Part shown: in pieces, positions 9,790-18,689 of the stretch | Position numbering within the stretch: the first letter of the stretch is position 1 | Layout: every line of letters starts with the position of its first letter | NCBI GenBank assembly: GCA_022414725.1 | Contig: CM039464.1 | Span: 4,917,450 to 4,981,449 of the forward strand | From: Microglena sp. YARC | Taxonomy: Eukaryota > Chlorophyta > Chlorophyceae > Chlamydomonadales > Chlamydomonadaceae | DNA: 64,000 nucleotides | Direction of reading: 5' to 3' | Notes under the pieces: generated by a model | What the model was told of the DNA's origin: nothing | Database searches by the model: none | The model's input: only the letters and a program-made list of their open reading frames with translations | Translations under genes and position numbers: made by a program

Positions 9790-10655
9790 CTGCTCGTAGC
9801 TTGAAATCAAAACAGTGTCAAGGAGATTGTTTCTATGACAATGAGTGCACATATGTACGTCGGGTGGGAGAAGCTTTGAACCACATGACTGAAGGTATCA
9901 CAAATGTACACATGATATTTATAGACACACACACACCAAAACCTTACCCAAAGCCTCCACAACACGCCATGCTATGAACCCACCAAGGCACCAACCCTCA
10001 ACCCAACCCAACACAATGACACAACTTATCCCAACACAACACAACACATCACAACAAAACAAACCCTAACCTGACATTATAAACATGAAAGTGTTCCTGC
10101 ATGGCCCCAAAACAATCACAAACATCCGCAATATGATGGAATGCAGACAATGCAGCACATGCCACAAACAATCTGCCTCCTCCCTCCGCACTACGATATT
10201 GCCAAGACTGGAATCAGGGTGCACTTGCAAATCAGTTGTTAAGCGGTGCAACATGCCATTTTTGTTTTGTTTCGTTGTGAAAGGACTTTCACCCCAGGAG
10301 GTGGGTCTCGAAACCAGCGACGCCAAGGATTCAGTATGAATGGTGTTGCTACTCCTACAAAAGAGTAGGCGCACTTAGGGAGATACCGACCCTCGACCAA
10401 ACGAACATTCACTGCTACCCCTATTGACCACGGCAGACAAGCTCCCTGCAATGGCCGTTAGAGGCGGAGCCAAGGAGACATAACTTGACAACCACCACGA
10501 GGGCAGAAATCCGACAGCACTTCCCTACAAAGTTTGCTTAGGGCCAGGATGCCCAAATACTGAGTAATCGAACCTCACCACCACCTTCCCACTTTGCATG
10601 ATGATCGTGGAGTGGAAATTTATGCGCGTATGAATACAGAAGTACATAGTAATGG
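9790..10655. other. Unrecognised, probably introns of the ankyrin gene
   Basis: Lies between the two ankyrin-like exon pieces. It contains an ACAACACAACACA stretch at 9990-10060 and a short open frame at 10085-10339 that matches nothing I know. Confidence 0.4.
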
Positions 10656-10658
10656 TAC

Positions 10659-10683
10659 CTTGGTGCAGGAAAGTATCACCGTC
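10659..10683 (-). pseudogene. Ankyrin exon start, truncated duplicate
   Basis: On the minus strand a CTTTGCAG acceptor is followed by DGDTFLHQ and a CAAG/GTACC donor-like site. This resembles the opening of an ankyrin repeat (DGxTPLHxA) cut off after eight residues. The flanking intron sequence (GTAGATACAATGAA, TTGTGCAAGCGGTG) is the same as that beside the full exon at 12138-12239, so this is a partial duplicate of that exon edge. Confidence 0.55.
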
Positions 10684-10935
10684 CTGCAAAGTAGATACAA
10701 TGAATGTGTGAAGTGATCAGGTGTTGTGCAAGCGGTGATATTCTCATATGCAGAACAACCAACCACACCAAATCCCCATCATTCCTCATGCCCATACCAC
10801 CAGCGCCTAACACCCAACAACCTACACTCCAGCGCCACTGACACCAACACCCAACACGACAACACACTTAACCGCACACACTACAGCTCCAGCCCCAGCC
10901 TTACCAGCAACCCCCACCCGCAACCCCCAACCCAC
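10684..10935. repeat. Duplicated intron segment (copy of 12240-12400)
   Basis: Shares GTAGATACAATGAA, TTGTGCAAGCGGTG, CACACCAAATCCCCAT and ACCACCAGCGCCTAACACC with 12240-12400. Together with the exon edge beside each copy, this indicates one segmental duplication about 1.5 kb apart. Confidence 0.75.
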
Positions 10936-11171
10936 CACCATTGCCAACCAAGAAAAGACAAGACGCTATCAAGGCCAATCAACAAGACAAGACGCAATCA
11001 AGGCGCAACCAAAACAAGACGCAGGGCAAGACACAACCAAGCAGTCACATTTATTTGCAGTTGTTCGAGCACTGCAAAGTTGCCAGGACTAAAATTAGGG
11101 TATGGAAATCAATCAATCATTGTGAATGTGGTGCAATATGAGTTTATGGTGGTGAGAAGAGCTTTACGCAA

Positions 11172-11765
11172 GCATGAATTGAGTAGTACACTCCACACCA
11201 ACATGCAAACTTATGAATTGAATAGTACTCTTCACACCAACATGCAAACTTATGAATTGAACAGTACACTCCACACCAACATGCAAACTTATGAATTGAG
11301 TAGTACACTCCACACCAACATGCAAACTTATGAATTGAACAGTACACTCCACACCAACATGCAAACTTATGAATTGAACAGTACACTCCACACCAACATG
11401 CAAACTTATGAATTGAACAGTACACTCCACACCAACAAGAAAACTTATGAATTGAACAGTACACTCCACACCAACATGCAAACTTATGAATTGAACAGTA
11501 CACTCCACACCAACATGCAAACTTATGAATTTAACAGTACACTCCACACCAACATGCAAACTTATGAATTGAACAGTACACTCCACACCAACATGCAAAC
11601 TTATGAATTTAATAGTACACTTCAAACCAACAAGAAAACTTATGAATTGAATAGTACACTTCAAACCAACATGAAAACTCATGAATTGAATAGTACACTT
11701 CAAACCAACATGCTAATGTATGAATTGATTAGTACACTCCACACCAACATGCAAACTTATGAAGT
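11172..11765 (+). repeat. 39-bp minisatellite, about 15 copies
   Basis: Unit reads AACAGTACACTCCACACCAA then CATGCAAACTTATGAATTG. Because 39 is divisible by three, both strands stay open: plus reads NSTLHTNMQTYEL, minus reads VQFISLHVGVEC. Units near the right end carry more substitutions (AAGAAAACTTATG, TTCAAACC). I regard the frames as by-products, since there is no flanking conserved protein. Confidence 0.95.
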
Positions 11766-11830
11766 ATGTTACAGTCCACAGTTAGCCCACTAGGCTAAAG
11801 GGACTTTTCATAAGTCGAAAGATCAAGAAA
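11766..11830 (+). repeat. Dispersed repeat family R1, partial copy 4
   Basis: TGTTACAGTCCACAGTTAGC then AGGCTAAAGGGACTT resembles the start of the R1 element. Its right half is not recognisable. It abuts the 39-bp minisatellite exactly. Confidence 0.5.
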
Positions 11831-11896
11831 CGTTTATAGATTCACTGGAGGGAATAATTGAAACTACCACAAGTGATAAACTGGTCCGCAATAAAG

Positions 11897-12106
11897 GTAA
11901 TGATAACGCCTGGTGGGGCGTGGTGTTAAGGGAACCCGTCGTACGCGGGTAGAGATCGGTCTTCTACCTCAACTGGACAAGCTACCATCGCGGTTGACAA
12001 CGACCTACAACGCTTAGGTCGACCGTGGGGGGAATCGAACCCCCGACCCTACATCCTCAAAGCGACTTGGTGTACCACTACTCCAATTGATTCGCTGAAA
12101 GAGGCT
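11897..12106 (-). mobile_element. tRNA-derived SINE, copy C
   Basis: On the minus strand it starts AGCCTCTTTCAGCGA. An A box follows (TGGAGTAGTGG), then a B box (GGTTCGATTCC) and a body that matches the SINE at 13420-13626. It ends CTTAACACCACGCCCCACC then AGGCGTTATC. The boxes are spaced as in a tRNA gene, but there is no pairing acceptor stem, so it is tRNA-derived rather than a tRNA gene. A target duplication is not evident. Confidence 0.85.
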
Positions 12107-12137
12107 ATAGCCAAAAATATCAACAGTGGAATCTTAC

Positions 12138-12239
12138 CTCCTCCTCCTTGGCATCTACACTTGCTCCTGCTTTCACCAATGCGAGAAGGCAGTCAAGGTG
12201 GCCCTCCATGGCAGCTACGTGCAGGGGTGTATTACATTG
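12138..12239 (-). CDS. Ankyrin-repeat exon
   Basis: Exactly 34 codons between a TTATCAG acceptor and a GAG/GTAAGA donor on the minus strand. It encodes NTPLHVAAMEGHLDCLLALV then KAGASVDAKEEE. This is a near-ideal ankyrin repeat: TPLHVAA opens helix 1, GHLDCLLALV is helix 2, and KAGASVDAK is the loop to the next repeat. Ankyrin repeats are often one per exon. It is probably an internal exon of the gene that also has the terminal piece at 9477-9551. No other repeat exons are recognisable upstream, so the gene is incomplete or broken here. The partner and role of the protein are unknown. Confidence 0.8.
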
Positions 12240-12497
12240 CTGATAAGTAGATACAATGAACGTGGTCAGATGTTGTGCAAGCGGTGGGTGTTCTCGTGTG
12301 CCAAGTAGCTAACCCCACCAAATCCACATACCACCAGCGCCTAACACCGAACAACCAATGCACCCAAACCTCAGCCCAGCACCACCACCCTCCTGCAAAA
12401 AAACAAGATAACGCAACACCTGCCGATTCTCTCGGAGCCGGAGTTGACTCAGTTCCATCTGTCAGATTCAATACTCAAGTTATCTGCATGTTTGCAG

Positions 12498-12942
12498 CAG
12501 GGTACTTCAAATGGCCAAATTGGCCAGCGCTTTAGCGCACTTGAAAACAAAAAAACTGCGCTTTGTAGTGCAAAAAGCGCAAAAAATGCTTGCAGTGCCC
12601 ACCAGGGGTTGCAAAAAACTGCGCTTAAAGCGCAGAGGGGGTCAAAAAGTCAGCGCTAAAAAGCGCAAAAGCGCGCGCTTTGAATTACTCTGGTTTGCAG
12701 TTCTATACTTCACACTAACATGCACACAATCATGTAATAAGGTGGAGCAACGACACCAGGGTACTACTTCTTGCCAAATTGGTCAGCGCTTAAAGCGCAC
12801 AAACGTCAAATTGGTCAGCGCTTTTTAGTGCAATAACTGCGCGCTGCGCCCACAGGGGGTTGAAAAAACTGCGCGAAACGCGCAGAGGGGCTCAAAACGG
12901 CAGCGCGGCACCGTGCTGCCGCGCGCGCTTAGTAGTACCCTG
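12498..12942. mobile_element. GCGC-rich MITE pair, family M3
   Basis: Two adjacent similar units: one begins CAGGGTACTTCAAATGG at 12498, the other CAGGGTACTACTTC at 12757. The second ends AGTAGTACCCTG at 12942, inverted to its start. Both carry TTGGTCAGCGCTT, AACTGCGC, a GGGGTTG-AAAAACTGCGC block and GCGCAGAGGGG. Another 5' terminus of the family, CAGGGTACTTCAAACGG, is at 16401. CAGGG ends suggest a hAT-type origin. No coding content. Confidence 0.6.
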
Positions 12943-13230
12943 AACGACACCCTCTCTTACCCACATTTCATAGGCTTCTATATAGGGTTGTTATATTAAG
13001 GATACATAATATATGTATTGTAAAGGGGGGGGGGGGGGCAACTTCGAACCAAAATGACCCCATCGTCCAACTTTGTAGATATCAAAGAGAGGATTAAGAA
13101 TCCGGTTTTATTTCTTGGCCCAGTAGAAAAAAAGAAACGGTCCTCCTAAGTTTGGGGCCGCGGGGGGAGGGGTCCATTGCCATTACACTAAGTAGTGGCT
13201 GAGATAGTGACTGTGCAGTGGGTTCCGGAG

Positions 13231-13263
<33 letters not shown>

Positions 13264-13406
13264 CTGCGGAAGGGTGCCTCAGCACTTTTGGGGATGGGGT
13301 CTTTCACTTTTTTTTTGCCTCCCCCCTTGGTATTGTACGATATATCGTGCAATGTTGTATGATATGTTGTTCAAGATCATTGAATATATCAATATATTGT
13401 ATGATA
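12943..13406. other. G-runs and AT palindromes, no gene
   Basis: Poly-G runs at about 13024-13038 and 13233-13262 (about 30 G). AT-rich palindromic stretches lie around 13330-13405 (ACGATATATCGT, ATATATCAATATAT). No conserved reading frame. Confidence 0.6.
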
Positions 13407-13419
13407 TACCGCACGAAAG

Positions 13420-13626
13420 AGCCTCTTTCAGTGATTTACAGTGGTCTAGTGGCAGACCAGATCGCTAAGGAATGAAGAGTCGGGGGTTCGACTCCACCTT
13501 CGGACGCTCTTGGCGTTGCTGGTCGTCGTCTACCTCGATGGTAGCTTGTCCAGTTGAGGTAGGAGACCGCTCCCCACCTGCGTATGACGGGCTCCCTTAA
13601 CACCACGCCCCCCCAGGCATTATCGT
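13420..13626 (+). mobile_element. tRNA-derived SINE, copy B (complete, with TSD)
   Basis: A 207-bp insertion bounded by a perfect 13-bp target duplication, TACCGCACGAAAG, at 13407-13419 and 13627-13639. It starts AGCCTCTTTCAGTGA and has an A box (TGGTCTAGTGG, about 13441-13451) and a B box (GGTTCGACTCC, about 13484-13494), the internal Pol III promoter of tRNA genes. The tRNA-unrelated body contains GATGGTAGCTTGTCCAGTTG. The 3' end, CCTTAACACCACGCCCCCCC then AGGCATTATC, is shared with the LINE at 43050-46236. Confidence 0.93.
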
Positions 13627-13802
13627 TACCGCACGAAAGTCTTGGAAATAGGACGATATTGACTGCCCCTATACATGCATTATATTGACATTCCCATATA
13701 TACATTGCGCACATTTGTAGAAGTCGGCTATGTTATATTATACTAGTGAATAAATAATATTATATTAGTCGGACGAGCCGTCTCACCAGAATTTTGAAAT
13801 TA

Positions 13803-13862
13803 TTTGAAAAACTAATAAAATTGTGACACTTTAATAATATTAGTTAATATTAGTTTTTCAAA
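13803..13862. repeat. 15-bp perfect inverted repeat
   Basis: TTTGAAAAACTAATA at 13803-13817 and its exact reverse complement at 13848-13862, with a 30-base loop. It sits directly before a second, larger inverted repeat. Confidence 0.9.
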
Positions 13863-13898
13863 CACTAAAATTAGTTGCCATTCCCAACACAGTTGATT

Positions 13899-13984
13899 AT
13901 TTTCACAAGCAAGACTCGCAGTAATATAAGTTGCCATTCCCAACACATTTGCGTAGGCCTACTGCGAGTCTTGCTTGTGAAAAT
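13899..13984. repeat. 25-bp perfect inverted repeat
   Basis: The arm at 13899-13923 (contains CACAAGCAAGACTCGCAGTA) is exactly inverted at 13960-13984, with a 36-base spacer. The spacer repeats AGTTGCCATTCCCAACACA, also found just before the left arm at 13873-13891. This could be a fold-back structure produced by template switching. Confidence 0.9.
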
Positions 13985-14222
13985 GGAACATTCTACTCAG
14001 ATAGGCCTGGTCTTCCTGACCATGAGTTTGTTGCCTGCTTTATAAGAGTGGTGCACAGCTTAGATCCTACTCACAATCAATATAACAATTTTAGGGAACC
14101 AGAGTTACCTCATCATCATCAGAGTAGTTAGTTGGGGCGCCCCTCTTCAAGAGTGAAAGGGTTCCAGCAAGATCTCCTGCAATTCATGCCTCAAGCAAAT
14201 ATCTGGCATTGACATCTGGCCA

Positions 14223-14425
14223 TCACGTAGACAAACTCATCTCTAAGCTGCACAGATAATCTATCACCTCCTGTACCAGCATTCTTGCCACACGTCGCAT
14301 GAAGGAGACCCTCCCGCCTGGAGGGTGACACTTACTATGTCTGCTATGGTGACTTTCCCCAGCTGCGGCGTACGGGAGGGCCCCCTTACACCCTGCCCCT
14401 CCAGGCATTATCTTTTTTTCATTTT
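14223..14425 (+). mobile_element. LINE 3' fragment, 5'-truncated insertion
   Basis: About 200 bp nearly identical to the last 200 bp of the LINE at 43050-46236: ACGTAGACAAA, then CTGTACCAGCATTCTTGCCA, GGAGGGTGACACTTACTATG and the CCCCTCCAGGCATTATC tail with a T run. It is flanked by TCTGGCCA on both sides (14215-14222 and 14426-14433). Severe 5' truncation with a short target duplication is the normal result of target-primed reverse transcription. Confidence 0.9.
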
Positions 14426-14842
14426 TCTGGCCACCTAAGTGTGGCCCCTGCCTGTAGGTGTGTATGTGCATGTGCAAGGTGGGTGTGGAGGTAGAAGAGG
14501 TGAGACTTGTTGAGGGTACAGGAGGTGGGAGTGGGGGTAGAGTACTAGTGTGTGTTTGCATGTTGGCAGGTGGTGGTTGGGAAGTTTTTTATTTGTGTGT
14601 GTATGGGGTGGGGTGGGGAGGGGGGAGGGGAGGGCTACTTATGATTAATCAGTAAGCAAGTGTGTTTCATCTACTCAATACATGTGTGTAGGGGCATGGG
14701 CGCTGCCCTGGAAGTGAGTGTGAGGAACTACTACTCCCTGTGTGTATATGTGACCAATATTACATGGAAGTCTGAGGTTTGGGCAATGCTTGTATGTGGA
14801 TGGAGTGCCACTTGCCTCTGAGGTAGCAATCTTAGCCTGCTT

Positions 14843-15130
14843 TTGTTGCATTGTCGTGTTAGGCTCGGGGCTCTTCCAAACTGGTGTCGCCAGGTTGCGT
14901 GGTGCTGTGCACATCCGATTTGGAGTCGGAAAGGCTCTCGAATGCCACGCTGGCTTCGCAACGGTAACATGCTTGGCGACCGTCCAAAGGTTCATGGTTT
15001 CGATGATCTTGGGGCAAACGCGGAAATTCAAGAGAAAGAAGAAGAAGATCCAAAGGCTTGGCTAATGGAAGGAGATTATACAGAAAGAGGAGGCTTTGCA
15101 TATGTAGACAGTGGTAACCGGGAGAGCTAG
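14843..15130 (+). CDS. Unrecognised open frame
   Basis: A 95-codon plus-strand frame whose last 40 codons are acidic (GANAEIQEKEEEDPKAWL, then MEGDYTERGGFAYVDSGNRE). I do not recognise a family and see no clear start or splice sites. A second open frame overlaps it (14790-15065) with the opposite, lysine-rich composition, so coding status is doubtful. It follows a GT-rich stretch (14440-14640) and precedes a tract with CCTAAACCCTAACACCC at 15290. Confidence 0.2.
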   Translation: MLHCRVRLGALPNWCRQVAWCCAHPIWSRKGSRMPRWLRNGNMLGDRPKVHGFDDLGANAEIQEKEEEDPKAWLMEGDYTERGGFAYVDSGNRES

Positions 15131-15364
15131 CAGGGTGAAGAATGGATGCAGAGGAAGAGGTAGGGAGGGACCCCCCGGAGGGACCCAGACCGCGCTCATC
15201 GATGTGCTAGTCAGCTAGACAGCCGGCCCTCTTCTGGAGGGGGGGAGCTAGTACGGACTTAGTCAGTCCGGAGGTAACTGGTTACCCCTAAACCCTAACA
15301 CCCACCTAGTCCCTCTGAGCCGGTCAGTCTATGAAGTACCCTCTACTCTAAGTCGCCCTAACAA

Positions 15365-15900
15365 AGCACTAAATCAGTACGCAAACATGTGTTGGGTTTG
15401 CTGAAGCACAGAGTAAGCATTATTGCAAGGACCGTTTAAACGGACCGCAACTGGGTAGTCGAGGCAGTATGAGTTTAGCAGTAATGGATGAGCCTCTTGT
15501 TTGAGGTGTGCCTTTAAATAGGTTGTACTCAACTGGTGGTTTAGCCTTGCTATTATTCTCTGCTACATCACAATGCTCAATACGTTGTAAAGTACATCCA
15601 TCAGGGGGCAGTGTCCCAATAGAGAGGAACTTAGCCATATAGCAGTCATCCAACAACTCTTATTGGGCTGAGTTTACCTAGAAATCAAGAGACTGTTTTA
15701 GTCAAAATAATGATTAAACTGGCATGGGTTTGCCATTTTATGCACTCCAGGCCAGTAGTGCCTGGGTTGTACCTCATGCAAGCCATAGCTGGCCTGGACT
15801 GGCCTGGCTTGGCCTGGGGAGGCCTGGCTTGGCATATGGGGGTCTGGCTTGGCCTGCCTTGGCCTGGGTTGCATAGCACTAAATCAGTACGCAAACATGT
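15365..15900. repeat. 26-bp direct repeats bracketing 484 bp, with GGCCTGG minisatellite
   Basis: AGCACTAAATCAGTACGCAA followed by ACATGT occurs exactly at 15365-15390 and 15875-15900. Inside, 15785-15870 is a degenerate run of GGCCTGGCTT-type units. No coding signal. The repeat is longer than a normal target duplication, so it may reflect a local duplication. Confidence 0.8.
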
Positions 15901-16400
15901 TTTATAAACAACTCACCCTTCCCAGTAACTCCTTCGCCCCAACCAACAAAGATGGCCCTATTACATCACATGTTGAAGTCTACTTGACATCGCGAGGGTG
16001 TATGAGACTCAGTGCTTTAAACAAAAAGAGAAAGCACCCATAAAGCAAAAAACCCCATTACATCAGGGGTGTGTCGAGGACAAACAAACCAACCCCTCAA
16101 CCACCGTTTTGGTGGCGTAGGTATAACCTCCCCCCAGAGCAGGACCCAGATCTCAACCACTAACAGTGGCGGAGGTAAGAAGCTAATTAATGATAGGGAA
16201 ATCTGAAAAAGGTAAGCATGCCCATGAAACTGGTTCAACGAGAGCATTTCGAATCGGCGCTTGTTTTCTAGTAAGACCTCCACAAGTCCTTATTACATCA
16301 ATCGGCAGGAGAATTAGGCCTTTCTTTTGTGTGTGTGTCTGTGTGGGGTGGGGGGTGAGGTAGTTTACAAAAAGTTCCTCGGGGCCCTGCGCATCCAGTA
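15901..16400. other. No recognisable gene
   Basis: Short open frames on the minus strand (16017-16283 and 16183-16413) resemble nothing I know. A GTGTGTGT stretch lies near 16330. Confidence 0.4.
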
Positions 16401-16600
16401 CAGGGTACTTCAAACGGACCCCAGACGTTGCGTCCTGGGACGTACCCTACTTCGGCAATTCCTGAAGTTGCGTCCTGGGATGCAGTTTAGTCCTTAGGCT
16501 GCGTCCCAAATTTCCCTATTTCCCCTCAGACAGGGATTTCTCCTCACACAGAAATTTCCCCTCACACAGTTGCGTCCTGCACTAACCTGATCCTCATTCA
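16401..16600. repeat. M3-type terminus and TTGCGTCCTGGGA repeats
   Basis: Starts CAGGGTACTTCAAACGG as in the M3 elements, with ACGTACCCT at 16440. TTGCGTCCTGGGA then recurs at about 16424 and 16464, with TTGCGTCCTG at 16569 and a related GCTGCGTCCCA. A CCCCTCACACAG repeat follows. Probably a decayed element. Confidence 0.45.
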
Positions 16601-16883
16601 GTCATCATTAACACACAACCTTTGTGGGCCATAAGAAAAGGGTCTATCTGATCGTATCATAAAATGCCAAATAATGTGATAATATCAACTGTGGTGTCAG
16701 CAACACTAAGTAGCTAGACAGCTAGTGAGCCCTTTTATGCCATGTAGCGCCCTGCCTTCCAAGTGTGTATCATACTTGTTAAATTAACTCCTTGTTCAAG
16801 TGGTCCGTACCTATGTACTGTCTGGCTTGGGCAGTTGGCCCCAGGGGCCACTTTCACAAGTCTGAGTTTCTGACTTAAACATA

Positions 16884-16921
16884 GGGTGGGCCTGGGCTAG
16901 CTAGCTAGCCAGGCCCACCCC
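16884..16921. repeat. Near-perfect palindrome
   Basis: GGGTGGGCCTGG and its reverse complement CCAGGCCCACCC flank CTAGCTAGCTAG, with one extra G. It would form a strong hairpin. Confidence 0.9.
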
Positions 16922-17019
16922 AGGTAACACAGAGGGCTAAAATCACTTCACTTTCTTCGAAAGCCCCATTGCCAGGGATTCTTTCAAACCTCAGCGCCGT
17001 ACCAACATCGCACGTTAGC

Positions 17020-17290
17020 ACACTAGTCACTCAATTTGCGGCCCTAAATAAGCAGTCACACCATGTCGCTCAATTTGCGTTGCTAGAAAAGCGGTTGCAC
17101 CGACTCGCTTCATTTGCTTCGCTAAAAATGTGGCCGCATCAAGTCGCTCAATTTGCATCGCTAAGTAAGCAGTTGCACCGCATCGCTCAATTTGCGCCGA
17201 AAAAAAGGCAGTCGCACCGAGTCGCTCAATTTGCGTTGCTAAAAAAGTGGTCGCACCAAGTCGCTCAATTTGCGTCACTAAAAATATACT
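17020..17290 (+). repeat. 42-bp minisatellite, six to seven copies
   Basis: Unit contains TCGCTCAATTTGCGTTGCTA then AAAAAGTGGTCGCACCGAG. The 42-bp period keeps frames open on both strands: plus reads 14-residue units of the type VAQFASLKKxSHR. A 131-codon plus-strand frame (16969-17364) spans it. With the other strand equally open and units substituted freely, I see no proof of coding. Confidence 0.9.
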
Positions 17291-17492
17291 GTGCCCACTT
17301 CCGGCCCACTTCTACCATCATCCGTCTGACACTCAACCATCACTCACTAACCAGGCTGATTTAGCGATTCACCAGATTCCGAGTGGATTCAGAGTTTTTG
17401 AAACAGTTTTGTTTCAAGCGATGGATTAGTGGTTTAAAGCATACAGCCATCTGATCAGATGACTGTATTGTTCGAACCATATTTCTTCTTTT

Positions 17493-17639
17493 CAGCTTCT
17501 AGGCAGCTTCCTTAGCCAGCCACTGGCCTAAGCCCCAAGATTTCAACAGGTAGGGACACCAGATTCTACCAGCTTCCAGACACACGAGGCTGCATCAGCT
17601 TTGGCTGAATAGCCGGTCAGGGAAGCTGCCTAGAAGGTG
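17493..17639. mobile_element. MITE family M2, 147-bp copy with probable TSD
   Basis: Begins CAGCTTCTAGGCAGCTTCC and ends GGAAGCTGCCTAGAAGGTG. It is flanked by CTTCTTTT (17485-17492) and CTGCTTTT (17640-17647), a 7-of-8 match consistent with an 8-bp hAT target duplication. It has the same length as the copy at 9643-9789. Confidence 0.75.
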
Positions 17640-17894
17640 CTGCTTTTAGCTGAAAAGAAAAACTGGTTCAAACCAACACTGCCAACAAGGCCGCACATCA
17701 CACTTCATACCTCAACTTTTTGGCTGGCAATTCTGACAATTCTGGGACAATCATCAAGAAGTTGGCTCGAAAAAGTAAAGCAGAGACGACTTGTCCACTT
17801 GTCAAATCCAAATCATCCCAACTGCTTAAACATCTAGTCAGCTAGACACCAAGTAACGCCCACCTTCTAATTTCCCCAATATTTCATTAGGTCA

Positions 17895-18260
17895 AAGCAC
17901 TCACTCTCAATGCGATATCAAACCAAACAATGAGCACTCATGTTACCAGTTTCGCAATGAGCACTCATGTTTGGTTCGATATCGCAATGAGCAGTCTCAT
18001 TGCGATATCGAACCAAACAGGAAGGACTCACGCTTGCAATATCGAACCAAACAATTATCTCTCATCATATCGATATCAAACCAAACAATGAGCACTCACA
18101 ATTGCCATATCAAACCAAACAAGTAGCACTCATGTTAGCGGTATCAAACCAAACTATGAGCACTTTCGTTGCGATATCAAGCCAATCAATGGGCACACAC
18201 GATTGCGGTATTAAACCAAACAATGAGCACTCACAATTGCGATTTCTAACCAACCAGAGC
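17895..18260 (+). repeat. Minisatellite of GCGATATCAAACCAAACAATGAGCACTCA-type units
   Basis: About nine degenerate units of roughly 30-45 bp built from GATATC(A/G)AACCAAAC and AATGAGCACTCA. Around 17940-18000 the motifs run in mixed order. The following 18260-18690 has no recognisable gene; it ends in four copies of ATCAGTGGAT at 18658-18705. Confidence 0.85.
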
Positions 18261-18689
18261 AATCCAATATCAAAATTATTTCTTTGGCATAAGGCACGCG
18301 AGCGCCTTTTCCAGTCCTGTTCATTTGACTCAAAATCTCGTCATTTCAGGATTCCGGAGTTTTCCAGTCCCGTACGTCTCCATGCGAGTGAATACTGTTC
18401 CCATTCTGTTATCAGTAATCCGAAAAGAGGAGTGATGCAATACCCTACCCCACCCCATTCCTGTTTTGTGCAGTGGTTGATCGGGACAAGATCCGGCTGC
18501 AAACTCCGTTCTCCCCACTTCTCACTCACCCTCACCTCTCACCCCCCCAACCCACCCATCCCCTCTCACCAAACCGAGCAGAATGAGCACTGCCATATCA
18601 AACCAAGAATGGAGGGATGTGGTGCGATGTCACTGAGCGATGCGATCTAAAAACAAATATCAGTGGATATCAGTGGATATCAGTGGATA

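Noticed and set aside
10726..11793. 355-codon protein with 13-residue repeats
   Set aside because: Two thirds is the 39-bp minisatellite and the rest is duplicated intron sequence; the opposite strand is equally open.
12010..12090. tRNA gene on the minus strand
   Set aside because: A and B boxes and a T-arm-like GGGGGTTCGATTCCCCC are present, but there is no acceptor stem, and the unit is part of a SINE with two other copies.
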